From Synergistaceae bacterium (GTDB taxonomy: Bacteria > Synergistota > Synergistia > Synergistales > Aminobacteriaceae), in assembly GCA_017427625.1 (NCBI GenBank), contig JAFRSL010000249.1:1-13411 (forward strand): a stretch of DNA of 13,411 nt, written 5' to 3'. A model generated the notes under the pieces. It was not told the origin of the DNA, did no database searches, and was given only the letters and a program-made list of their open reading frames with translations. Positions within the stretch are counted from its first letter, which is position 1; each line of letters begins with the position of its first letter. A program made the translations under genes and the position numbers. Shown one piece after another: positions 1 through 9,410 of this stretch.

Positions 1-289
1 ATGTCCATTGACCTTTGTCCCCGCTTATGGTGCGTTTGATGTCGGCGGAACGGAAGTTGACGGATTTGTCGCGCTGCTCGAGGTAAGGGAGCTTGACCTG
101 CCACAAGTCGCCGGAGATTTCGCGGGAGAAGCGTATATTCTCCATGACGATGCCGGGCATATTGAGGAGGCTTTCACGTAGGAGATCGACGTCGAGGTTC
201 ATATCGCTTAGGGCGTATCTTACGAGGGTGATTATGCCGAAAGCGATGAAGATCAGGGCTATTCTTGCGGGGGAGATTCTGAGCTTCAT
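1..289 (-). CDS. LptC-like LPS-export periplasmic protein, N-terminal part
   Basis: The first 96 codons of a gene run off the left edge of the window with no in-frame stop. The ATG is at 287-289. Residues about 9-24 form one hydrophobic segment after a basic N-terminus, so the protein is probably an inner-membrane-anchored periplasmic protein. Residues 50-96 have the pattern of LptC proteins: a short strand (NIRFSRE), a Gly, then DLWQVKLPYLE and further alternating strands, as in the beta-jellyroll that receives LPS from LptFG and hands it to LptA. The start lies 6 nt after the ankyrin stop codon and has no clear Shine-Dalgarno, so translation is probably coupled. LptC proteins are poorly conserved and only the N-terminal part is visible. 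Another small envelope protein with an N-terminal anchor remains possible. Confidence 0.5.
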   Translation of the reverse strand, partial: MKLRISPARIALIFIAFGIITLVRYALSDMNLDVDLLRESLLNMPGIVMENIRFSREISGDLWQVKLPYLEQRDKSVNFRSADIKRTISGDKGQWT

Positions 290-295
290 TGCTAG

Positions 296-1267
296 CTATT
301 GGCTGAGTTCTCTCAGGCGTTTAAGGGCTGATGTACCTTTGAGTTTGGAGTTATTGCGGGAGTGGTCGAGTGCTGTCCATCCGTCTTTATCCTTCTGTTT
401 GACGTATGAGCCTGCATCTATGAGGGCATTAACGGTTTCGGGGTTGCCCTTGAACGCGGCGTACATTAGTGCGGTCTTGCCGTCGTTGTCCGCCGAATCG
501 TCAGCTCCGGCTTCAATGAGGGCATTGACTGTCTTAACATGGCCGTTAGCGGAGGCTATCATTAGGGCAGTCTGTCCGAGATTGTTCTTCGCGTTGACTT
601 TTGCCCCAGCTCTCAGAAGTGCATTGACTGTTTCAGTATGACCATTAGTTGCAGCAATCGTTAATGCAGCTGACCCGGCTGTGTCATCCCTAGCATTGAT
701 GTCCGCTCTTGCTTTCAGAAGTGTGTTTACTGCTTTAGTCTGACCTTGACCTGCAGCATACATTAACGCAGTGAGGCCGAACTTGCTTCTATCGTTGACT
801 TTTGCCCCGGCTTTCACAAGCGCCTTGATTGTTTCAGTATGCCCTGTAGCTGCAGCCCCCATAAGTACAGTTGTGCCGTATTTTTTATCCCTAGCGTTGA
901 CATCAGCCCCAGCCTTAAGAAGCGCATTGACGATTTCAGTATGCCCCTTAATTACCGCCCACATAAGAGCGGTCTCTTCTTTCTTGTCTTTAGCGTCAAC
1001 CTCAGCCCCGGCTCTCAGTAATGCCCTGACTATTTCGATGTGGCCATAAGTTGCCGCCCACATGAGCGCGTTATCGCCTTCCTCATCTTTGGCGTTGACA
1101 TTAGTGCCTGAGTTTATGGCCTTAATGACTCCCTTAAGATCGCCCCTCTTGCACATCTCCAAAAACTGCTGCTCACTCACATTCCTGAAAGATGCACCCC
1201 ATGACGGCATAGCGAGTGCCACCAGCAATAGAACGGACACAGTGATTAGCCATTTGTGATTGAACAT
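296..1267 (-). CDS. Secreted ankyrin-repeat protein
   Basis: This is a 323-aa protein with a signal peptide: basic MFNHK, hydrophobic residues 7-20, and a likely cleavage site around SWG-A at 22-25. The rest is almost wholly ankyrin repeats, with starts near residues 33, 66, 99, 133, 166, 200, 233 and 265 and a half repeat from 298. Most carry the TALM-A-GH-V-ALL-AGA-VNA consensus. Repeat lengths vary from 32 to 34 residues. Export places the repeats in the periplasm or outside the cell, where they would act as a protein-binding scaffold; no enzymatic domain is present. A strong Shine-Dalgarno (AAGGAGG, 1277-1283) sits 9 nt before the ATG. It lies between a small hypothetical gene and the LptC-like gene. 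Proteins with this FLE-CK-G-D start and secreted ankyrin repeats are, to my recollection, common in Synergistota. The partner is unknown. Confidence 0.9.
   Translation of the reverse strand: MFNHKWLITVSVLLLVALAMPSWGASFRNVSEQQFLEMCKRGDLKGVIKAINSGTNVNAKDEEGDNALMWAATYGHIEIVRALLRAGAEVDAKDKKEETALMWAVIKGHTEIVNALLKAGADVNARDKKYGTTVLMGAAATGHTETIKALVKAGAKVNDRSKFGLTALMYAAGQGQTKAVNTLLKARADINARDDTAGSAALTIAATNGHTETVNALLRAGAKVNAKNNLGQTALMIASANGHVKTVNALIEAGADDSADNDGKTALMYAAFKGNPETVNALIDAGSYVKQKDKDGWTALDHSRNNSKLKGTSALKRLRELSQ
377..1072 (-). repeat. Tandem 96-102 bp repeats encoding ankyrin units 2-8
   Basis: Seven consecutive coding repeats with a period of about 99 bp can be seen at the DNA level, not only in the protein. 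On the plus strand, close versions of gcattgactgtttcagtatg recur around 620-640, 826-841 and 925-943, with shorter matches near 520-540. The similarity suggests recent duplication or gene conversion among units, and such arrays can gain or lose whole repeats by recombination. Confidence 0.7.
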
Positions 1268-1276
1268 AACGAAATT

Positions 1277-1319
1277 CCTCCTTGTAAAATTAGTTTTGCC
1301 ATGCGGATTTTGATTTTAC
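1277..1319 (-). promoter_or_regulatory. Shine-Dalgarno of the ankyrin gene and adjoining inverted repeat
   Basis: AAGGAGG at 1277-1283 is the ribosome binding site of the ankyrin gene. Directly upstream lie two perfect 7-bp arms, GTAAAAT and ATTTTAC (1284-1290 and 1313-1319), separated by 22 nt. In RNA this could form a weak hairpin ending right at the Shine-Dalgarno, or in DNA it could be a protein site. The rest of the 84-nt gap (1268-1351) shows no convincing promoter or terminator. The regulatory role is a guess. Confidence 0.3.
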
Positions 1320-1351
1320 CGCCCCACGTTGCGCGAATTTTGTTACGAATA

Positions 1352-1537
1352 TCACTCTCCTTCTCTCTGGCTTTTCCTGCACTTATCATCTCGCAACCAT
1401 ATAAGAAATCTAGCATAATCCGCGAGTTTTTCGAGTTCTTGCCCTGTCAATAAAGACAGCCTCATATCAAGAACTGCATTGCCAGTTGTACCCGTTAGTG
1501 TACTCATACTATCTCCTCTTAGTAAATTTCCTGCCAT
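1352..1537 (-). CDS. Small hypothetical protein (51-61 aa)
   Basis: I do not recognise this protein. It is 61 aa from the ATG at 1535-1537, which has a GAGGA 7 nt upstream. It is 51 aa from an internal ATG at 1505-1507, which has a better AGAGGAG about 5 nt upstream; the shorter form may be the real one. The C-terminal half contains LTGQELEKLADYARFLIWLR, an amphipathic helix with the spacing seen in small DUF2281-like or antitoxin-like proteins, followed by a highly charged tail rich in Lys, Arg and Glu. No signal peptide or Cys pair is visible. It begins 26 nt after the stop of the preceding secreted-protein gene, so it is probably part of the same operon. No toxin-like partner is next to it, so calling it an antitoxin would not be justified. 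Confidence 0.55.
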   Translation of the reverse strand: MAGNLLRGDSMSTLTGTTGNAVLDMRLSLLTGQELEKLADYARFLIWLRDDKCRKSQREGE

Positions 1538-1563
1538 AATTATATCCTCAGCCCCTCAGATTC

Positions 1564-2706
1564 TCACCACACAATCTTCCATGATGACCCTTCCCGCGTA
1601 ACCCCCAGCGTCCTCGATGAAACCGACCTGAACACGAGCGTCTTCCGTGTCGTAATGACCTTCGCCCTTTCCTCGCCTACCCAGTCAACCTTGTAATCCC
1701 CGCCCTTAATACCAGCGCGAATATCCGATGCCTTCCCCGCTTCCTTCATGAAGTTCTCGCGCGATATTACCTTCCTTGAGCCTTCCGACAGCATATCGTA
1801 CATCTCGCCGTATGACCCGTCAGCCCAAAGATTCAGGAATCTCCGCAACACCGTCTCACGGCTTGAGTATGCGTTATCGCTGTTCGCCTGGCGTCTCGGG
1901 GCAGGCTGCGGCGGCGTTGAATCACGTGATGTTTCATTCCCGCGTTCCCTCACGGTTCTCACGAAGTCGGCCATGTCGCTAGACTCCTGCTGAAATATCG
2001 GCTTAATCGGTCTCGGCGGAATCGGAGGCGGCGACGGCGGTGTGGGCTTTTTAACGGGTATGGGCACAGGCTTTTTCGGCTGACGTTTCGGGACATTCAC
2101 GACAACGACATCGGGCTTCTTTGGTTCAGCAGGCGGAGGTGTCTCAGGCGGCGCGAACGAGAATATACGCTCACCCCGTCCCATTCCTCGAAGTCCTATG
2201 ACGTAATCCTTGTTTGACTGCTTCGGGAAGAACACAAGTCCCTGAACGATCCCAGCTGATGGATTGTCGAGTGCCGAGTCGTATTTCGTGGGCTTGATGC
2301 GTTCACCTGATGCCGCGAGAAGTGAGACGTTATCTTTGACAGGATACAAGTTCATGGGTCTTGCACCGAATGAGTAAACGCTCACAAGAAATGTCTCTGA
2401 GGTGTCAAGTTTAAGTTCCGACACGAAATTTTCCCTGAAGCGTTCCTGCTCAACCTCGCTCATTCCCGAACGAATTGCCTCAGCCTCAGCCCAAGTTCCA
2501 GCAAGTTCCTCAGGGTAATGTACGACCCACACGAAGCAGTCCTGTCCCCAGTGCGCCGAAGTCCAGCGTTCGAGGATTTGTATGGTCTTCTCGGACGGCG
2601 TTAATTCCGCGCAGTATGACGGGGTAAAAAAAATACCCGCCGTGAAAATCGTGGCGAGTAGTAATATTCGTGAGCTAGTTGACGCTCTGTTCCGGCGGAA
2701 GTTCAA
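1564..2706 (-). CDS. Secreted two-domain protein with proline-rich linker, C-terminal NTF2-like domain
   Basis: A 380-aa protein of unknown function. Residues 1-33 look like a signal peptide or anchor (basic start, hydrophobic 14-28, possible cleavage near SYC-A). Residues 35-185 form a compact domain: a helical part with several Trp, then beta strands around FLVSVYSFG, NLYPV and GIVQGLVFFPK, suggesting an immunoglobulin- or telokin-like sandwich. Residues 186-236 are a Pro/Lys-rich linker like those that span periplasm or wall. Residues 283-380 resemble an NTF2-like fold (ETVLRRFLNLWADGSYGEMYDML, then strands, ending SSWKIVW). The start is TTG at 2704-2706, chosen because AGGAGG lies 5 nt upstream, which gives a 32-bp overlap with the upstream secreted-protein gene. 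That overlap suggests the two are translated together. The domain assignments come from pattern only. Confidence 0.75.
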   Translation of the reverse strand: MNFRRNRASTSSRILLLATIFTAGIFFTPSYCAELTPSEKTIQILERWTSAHWGQDCFVWVVHYPEELAGTWAEAEAIRSGMSEVEQERFRENFVSELKLDTSETFLVSVYSFGARPMNLYPVKDNVSLLAASGERIKPTKYDSALDNPSAGIVQGLVFFPKQSNKDYVIGLRGMGRGERIFSFAPPETPPPAEPKKPDVVVVNVPKRQPKKPVPIPVKKPTPPSPPPIPPRPIKPIFQQESSDMADFVRTVRERGNETSRDSTPPQPAPRRQANSDNAYSSRETVLRRFLNLWADGSYGEMYDMLSEGSRKVISRENFMKEAGKASDIRAGIKGGDYKVDWVGEERAKVITTRKTLVFRSVSSRTLGVTREGSSWKIVW

Positions 2707-3835
2707 AGTCTCCTCCTGAATTTGAGTTCGCGGGCGTTCCGTAAGTGTTGCGGTTGAAAACGTCCCCTTTTATGATCGTGTCGCGGTCTGGATTGTAGCC
2801 GCCTGATGACGATTCTTCTCTCGCAGGCGTTGTCGTTACAATGTTGTTCTCGGCGGTCTGGAGGCTTATCGGTATCGGGTAAGCTGAGACTGTGCAGTCC
2901 CCCGAAGTCTGAAGGAAAGTTACCGAGCCTTCAGGAATCTTTATCGAGTTTCCGCGAATGAATACCCCGCTGACCAATCCAACAGGCCCAAGAAGCGCAG
3001 CCCCTGCAATGCTCATAGCACCCGCGCCGATTACAGCACCTTCACCGCGTCCGCCGACCTGACGGGCTTCCTTGATGGCTTTCTGAGCTTCGCTGCCAAC
3101 CCACATTTGAGGTCTCTGAGGGCCTAAAGGTTTCAGACCGTTGAACGACAACCTGACTTCGCCGGGAACTCCGAACATTCCGGGTCTTTTCACAGAGCGG
3201 ACTTCCGTAATCAGCAATGATCCAGCCGGAGCAACGAGATTCTGATTCACGATGAGGTCATTGGTAAGTTCGAGCCTCACGGAATCTCCGGCCTTAGATT
3301 TTCCGGGACTAAGCTCGTCCATGAAGCGGAATTTCATCGTCGTGTTTGCCGGAACTGTTACGGGGATCGCTGTTACAGGATCCATAATCAGCGTTGCAAG
3401 CAAACTCTCTACCCTCATTACGATTGGATTACCTGCGCGCGAAGCACCCGTAAGGTTTGACTCCAAGTCCTCAAGACGTTTCACAGCTGGTTCAGAGGCT
3501 CGAATCTTTTTGTCGACGACCCATTCAGCGACACCCAGCTTGAACATCATCGAGGGCTGTTCGTCTGTTCCAGTATCGAGGAAGTTCAGGATTGCCGCGT
3601 GCCTTTCAGCGATAGTACCAGGCAGGCTTCGTCCGAACAAATCCTCCTCAACCTTTGATAGCCTCTCAATGAGTCCGCCCTTTGCGACGTAGCCGTATAT
3701 GATCTGCTCAATCTGTCCCATCATTTGGCGCGATGAGCCTGCGTTGACATCAGGGTCTGGGACTGCCTCCGATGCCATGCCGGAACTTGCCATCGACAGG
3801 AACATCAACAGCGTGAAAATTCTTACAGCTTTCAT
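2675..3835 (-). CDS. Secreted protein of unknown function, beta-domain with glycine-rich C-terminal part
   Basis: A 386-aa protein with a clear signal peptide (hydrophobic 5-20, cleavage near GMA-S at 20-22). Residues 38-150 are helical and hold two copies of a short motif: RLSKVEEDLFG with a following IAERHAAI, and RLEDLESNLTG with a following VMRVESLL. This pattern, RL-LE-FG then a second RL, occurs in envelope proteins of several diderm groups. Residues 156-240 look like a beta-rich domain (VTVPANTTMKFRFMDELSP, GDSVRLEL, APAGSLLITEV, GEVRLSFNGL). Residues 262-310 are Gly/Ala-rich and hydrophobic, ending in IPEGSVTFLQT. The tail is Ser/Gly/Asn-rich. The ATG is 10 nt from the pyrG stop, and its AAGGAGG Shine-Dalgarno (3841-3847) overlaps that stop. 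I cannot name a function; surface or periplasmic structure is likely. Confidence 0.75.
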   Translation of the reverse strand: MKAVRIFTLLMFLSMASSGMASEAVPDPDVNAGSSRQMMGQIEQIIYGYVAKGGLIERLSKVEEDLFGRSLPGTIAERHAAILNFLDTGTDEQPSMMFKLGVAEWVVDKKIRASEPAVKRLEDLESNLTGASRAGNPIVMRVESLLATLIMDPVTAIPVTVPANTTMKFRFMDELSPGKSKAGDSVRLELTNDLIVNQNLVAPAGSLLITEVRSVKRPGMFGVPGEVRLSFNGLKPLGPQRPQMWVGSEAQKAIKEARQVGGRGEGAVIGAGAMSIAGAALLGPVGLVSGVFIRGNSIKIPEGSVTFLQTSGDCTVSAYPIPISLQTAENNIVTTTPAREESSSGGYNPDRDTIIKGDVFNRNTYGTPANSNSGGDFELPPEQSVN

Positions 3836-3845
3836 TTTTGCCTCC

Positions 3846-7074
<3,229 letters not shown>

Positions 7075-7167
7075 AAACGATTCCTCCCGACTTGCCGCGC
7101 AATTACGTAATCTTACGACATAAAATTTGATACCTCTGAAAATGTGAAATCTTTTTGGCCGCTAAGT

Positions 7168-7196
7168 ATTATAACATACATCGAGGTAGTAATAAA
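7168..7196 (-). promoter_or_regulatory. Proximal promoter of the M23-pyrG operon
   Basis: On the minus strand a perfect extended -10 (TGT then TATAAT) occupies 7168-7176. A weak -35 (TTTATT, 7191-7196) lies 17 bp upstream. Transcription would begin near 7161 and give a leader of about 90 nt before the TTG start of the M23 gene. Orientation and position fit a sigma-70-type promoter. Confidence 0.6.
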
Positions 7197-7239
7197 TACT
7201 TATATGCGATGCCAAATTCACATGCTCCCGAACGCGGCT

Positions 7240-7268
7240 ATTATAACACAGTGAAAACCAGTTATTCA
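7240..7268 (-). promoter_or_regulatory. Distal promoter of the M23-pyrG operon
   Basis: A second perfect extended -10 (TGT then TATAAT) is at 7240-7248 on the minus strand, 72 bp upstream of the proximal one. The -35 candidate (TGAATA, 7263-7268) is poor at a 17-bp spacing. It shares the run TGTTATAATA with the proximal element. It would give a leader of about 160 nt. Confidence 0.5.
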
Positions 7269-7393
7269 GAGTAATTCACGTTTATCTTAAAGCGCAAAAA
7301 GCCTACATGATACGGTTGTCTGAACAAGCTGCCTATTGAACGCAGGAGGGTTTCTGCTCCGTCTTTGGATAGGATGTACGGCAGGGACAGGCT
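7262..7393 (-). pseudogene. Possible decayed 3' end of an unknown gene
   Basis: Between an in-frame TAG (7394-7396) and a TAA (7262-7264) there are 43 open codons without a plausible start. The translation has a natural amino-acid mix and includes PYILSKDGAETLLRSIGSLF, which looks like real protein. The YILSKDGAETLL part recalls a motif near the C-terminus of family 25 (LPS) glycosyltransferases, but that resemblance is faint. It sits directly after the terminator of the upstream operon, and its stop lies within the -35 of the distal promoter. It may be a gene remnant or chance; a structured RNA on either strand is an alternative. Confidence 0.25.
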
Positions 7394-7403
7394 CTAGCCT
7401 TGT

Positions 7404-7437
7404 TGAAATAGAAAGCCCCCACTTTTGCAAGCGGGGG
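7404..7437 (-). terminator. Rho-independent terminator after the epimerase-like gene
   Basis: On the minus strand CCCCCGCTT (7437-7429) pairs with AAGTGGGGG (7424-7416) through one G-T wobble. The loop is GCAA, a GNRA tetraloop, and a T-rich tail (CTTTCTATTTC) follows. It begins 25 nt after the stop codon of the DUF4432 gene. The plus-strand version is also followed by T-rich sequence (TTTATTTT, 7441-7448), so it could stop transcription in both directions. Confidence 0.88.
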
Positions 7438-7462
7438 TGGTTTATTTTCCGAATGTCAGAGT

Positions 7463-8455
7463 TTACCTTGCGTTCTCCGAAAACTTCAGCTTCACGGAAT
7501 GCCTGACACTCCCGAAAGGCTCAAGCTTCATCAGCCTACCTTCTCTGCGTTCACGCTCGCGCCCCATTATGTAGCACGTTGACGGCTCAAGCCCTAGAAC
7601 GTAATCTCCGCTCTTCATGTTCTTCCACTGTGCCAAAATCGGAAGTGTATCCAGCGACCACGATACTTCCGCAGTGATTCCAACTTCAGGATTCACCAGT
7701 CTCACGAATGCCTCGCTCTCCATCTCGTTGAAGAATACCTGCTCTTCCTCACCGTCAAGGGGCTTGCTGAAACTGCACTGTTCCGGAAGACCTTTCTCAG
7801 CGTATGGAGTCCTCGGTGTTACCTTGCGTTTTTCGGGGAACTCAAGATGAGCTGCCTCACTCAGAATTGGCCAGCCGAAATTCATATGATAAAGCATCAT
7901 GTACTCAGCCGGAGTTTCTGTGAGGTTCGTGATTTCGTCCTCAAGTTGTACCTCGCTACCGAACGCCGGGATCGTGTACTTCCTCTTAACGCTGAAGCAG
8001 TAACTTCCCTGCTGCGTCTCGCGAATTTCTCCGCCTACGATGATATTCTCGCCATCATTATAACCGCAGAGTCCCTTTGCACCGAGACCGTGAAATCTTC
8101 CGTGAAGCGGGTGGAATGTACCGTCATCGTCGGTGTTCTCAGGCCCAGCCGAAAGTAGCCCGCACGTGAAGAGCATCCCGCCGGGGAAATATCTTCCGAA
8201 CTCGCCGGGTATTGGCTGGAATCTTGCGGGTGAGTCGTAGCCGTTCTTGGTGGTGTAGCTGATGTTAACGCCCTTGTAGCGTAGATGTCCGATGTCGAGT
8301 GCGTTGTCGGGGAGAATGTCAAGCTCAAGCCCGCCAGCCGTCGTAACCTGATACATTGAGATACCCCTTGCGTTGCCCTCGTCGAGAATTACCCTGCGAA
8401 CACCGTAAACCTGCTCATCGTTGCCTACATAAGCGCGAAAATCCTTCTTCTCCAT
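7463..8455 (-). CDS. DUF4432 family aldose 1-epimerase-like protein
   Basis: A 330-aa cytosolic protein of the galactose-mutarotase superfamily, DUF4432 branch, which probably interconverts anomers of a sugar or binds one. Features include GLELDILPDNALDIG near residue 42, PGGMLFTCGLLSAGPEN, HPLHGRFHG (His115, His118, His122), LYHMNFGWPIL (His190, a likely catalytic or substrate residue) and the C-terminal LEPSTC region. The start chosen is the ATG at 8453-8455, because it has AGGAGG 11 nt upstream and fits the family start MEKKDFRAYV. An in-frame ATG at 8513-8515 would add 20 residues rich in Cys, His and charged residues that look like leader translation. The gene follows rpn by 67 nt and is last before the terminator. 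With galT two genes upstream, a role in galactose or a related hexose is plausible, but the substrate is not known. Confidence 0.85.
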   Translation of the reverse strand: MEKKDFRAYVGNDEQVYGVRRVILDEGNARGISMYQVTTAGGLELDILPDNALDIGHLRYKGVNISYTTKNGYDSPARFQPIPGEFGRYFPGGMLFTCGLLSAGPENTDDDGTFHPLHGRFHGLGAKGLCGYNDGENIIVGGEIRETQQGSYCFSVKRKYTIPAFGSEVQLEDEITNLTETPAEYMMLYHMNFGWPILSEAAHLEFPEKRKVTPRTPYAEKGLPEQCSFSKPLDGEEEQVFFNEMESEAFVRLVNPEVGITAEVSWSLDTLPILAQWKNMKSGDYVLGLEPSTCYIMGRERERREGRLMKLEPFGSVRHSVKLKFSENAR

Positions 8456-8522
8456 AATCGTATGTTCCTCCTGATTTTTGCCGGAACAACAGGATCTCAC
8501 ATGATGCTCCGGCATGAATTAG

Positions 8523-9410
8523 TTACCTTGATGCTTCAAGTTTCTTTGCGAGCCGTCTTACCGTTGACAGTGACAGGCCGGAATATTCCGCGATTTCCTT
8601 CATTGCCAGTTTACCAGCCTCGATCATCTTCTCAGCCGTAAACTTCTGCTGTTCTTTCTTAGCCTTCTCAGCAGCCTCCTTTTTGGCCTTAGCCACAGAG
8701 CCTTCTACATACTCTTTGACGTACTCTTCCGGGTGTTCATGTAAGTACTTCTTCACGTATTCTTCAACAAACAAGCTCACTTCATTCACCTCCTCAGGCT
8801 CATCCTTGATATACTTGATTCGCTCTCTCAAGGCATCATAGTAATACTCGTCCTTTGAGTCCCTGCAAAGAAAATCATGCACCAATTTTCCCAGCGGGGT
8901 ATCAATGTCATAGTGTTCGCAATTCACGTACACAATGTGTGAGCCGTCACCAAAAGGCCTTCCGCTCTCTTTAACCACACGGTCTATCGTGTAAAGCGGC
9001 AGACCTTCATCAAGTACATCATGCTCGGTGATGAAGATCACATAGACTTCAGGCAGTTCCGCGAAATCCTGGCCAGGCTTAAGGCTCGATACATCAATGA
9101 TGCTTGCGTTATAGCGTGCGCGCTTAGCATTTCCGCCAGAATCAAGACGCTGAAATTCTATGTTGTACCTTTTGCCCTCGCTGTCAATCGCAAATATATC
9201 GAGCCTCACAGAACGCCTCATGCCCTTGATGGTCTTCTGTATCTCTGATTTCTTGACGATAAGATCATCGCGTCCGAGTATTACCCTTATCACAAGCTCA
9301 ACGCACTCATTATGACCCGCAAAACATGCCTCCATTAACTCATCATCCATGAGGCACATCTGCTGTATTATGTCATAATGCTTTATCTTTCTGACATCTT
9401 GCTTGTTCAC
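8523..9410 (-). CDS. Rpn-family recombination-promoting nuclease / putative transposase (PDDEXK_2)
   Basis: This 295-aa protein belongs to the Rpn family (YhgA-like), whose studied members are DNA endonucleases that promote RecA-independent recombination. The N-terminus has the family pattern HYDIIQQMCLMDDELMEACF, then SVRLDIFAIDSEGKRYNIEFQ with Asp71, Glu85 and Gln87 as the likely PD-(D/E)XK active site, then KRARY (97-100), LPEVYVIFITEHDV and DGSHIVYVN. The full fold and catalytic residues appear intact. A Lys/Glu/Ala-rich helical stretch (about 213-262) precedes a C-terminal MKEIAEYSGLSLSTVRRLAK, which looks like a helix-turn-helix. The start is GTG (9408-9410), overlapping the galT stop as GTGA, a 4-bp overlap typical of coupled translation. 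No terminal inverted repeats or target duplications are visible, so it is not an obvious insertion element. Confidence 0.92.
   Translation of the reverse strand: MNKQDVRKIKHYDIIQQMCLMDDELMEACFAGHNECVELVIRVILGRDDLIVKKSEIQKTIKGMRRSVRLDIFAIDSEGKRYNIEFQRLDSGGNAKRARYNASIIDVSSLKPGQDFAELPEVYVIFITEHDVLDEGLPLYTIDRVVKESGRPFGDGSHIVYVNCEHYDIDTPLGKLVHDFLCRDSKDEYYYDALRERIKYIKDEPEEVNEVSLFVEEYVKKYLHEHPEEYVKEYVEGSVAKAKKEAAEKAKKEQQKFTAEKMIEAGKLAMKEIAEYSGLSLSTVRRLAKKLEASR

Larger units (their letters stand above)
7075..7462. other. Gene-free spacer between two minus-strand operons
   Basis: This is the only stretch over 300 bases without a convincing gene. From right to left it holds the terminator of the epimerase-like gene, a short open remnant, two promoter-like elements and the Shine-Dalgarno of the M23 gene. 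It is visibly more AT-rich from 7100 to 7300 than the genes. Arms TTCACAT (7217-7223) and ATGTGAA (7142-7148) form a 7-bp inverted repeat that brackets the promoter at 7168-7196; its meaning is unknown. Confidence 0.6.

Noticed and set aside
93..641. Long plus-strand open frame of 182 codons
   Set aside because: It runs antisense to the LptC-like and ankyrin genes, its apparent repeats mirror the ankyrin repeats, and it has no ribosome site.
377..1072. CRISPR-like or non-coding tandem repeat array
   Set aside because: Units are 96-102 bp, contiguous and fully explained as ankyrin codons; there are no spacers.
1352..1537. Antitoxin of a toxin-antitoxin pair
   Set aside because: No toxin-like gene is adjacent; both neighbours have signal peptides and other architectures.
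7217..7223. CRP/FNR-type operator from the TTCACAT and ATGTGAA arms
   Set aside because: The half sites are about 70 bp apart instead of the usual 6-bp spacing, so no single dimer site is formed.
8456..8515. Longer form of the DUF4432 protein starting 20 codons upstream
   Set aside because: The extra residues are Cys/His-rich and unlike the family start, and the internal ATG has the better AGGAGG.
8523..9410. Complete insertion sequence around the Rpn gene
   Set aside because: I found no terminal inverted repeats or flanking duplications, and the gene is joined directly to galT by a 4-bp overlap.
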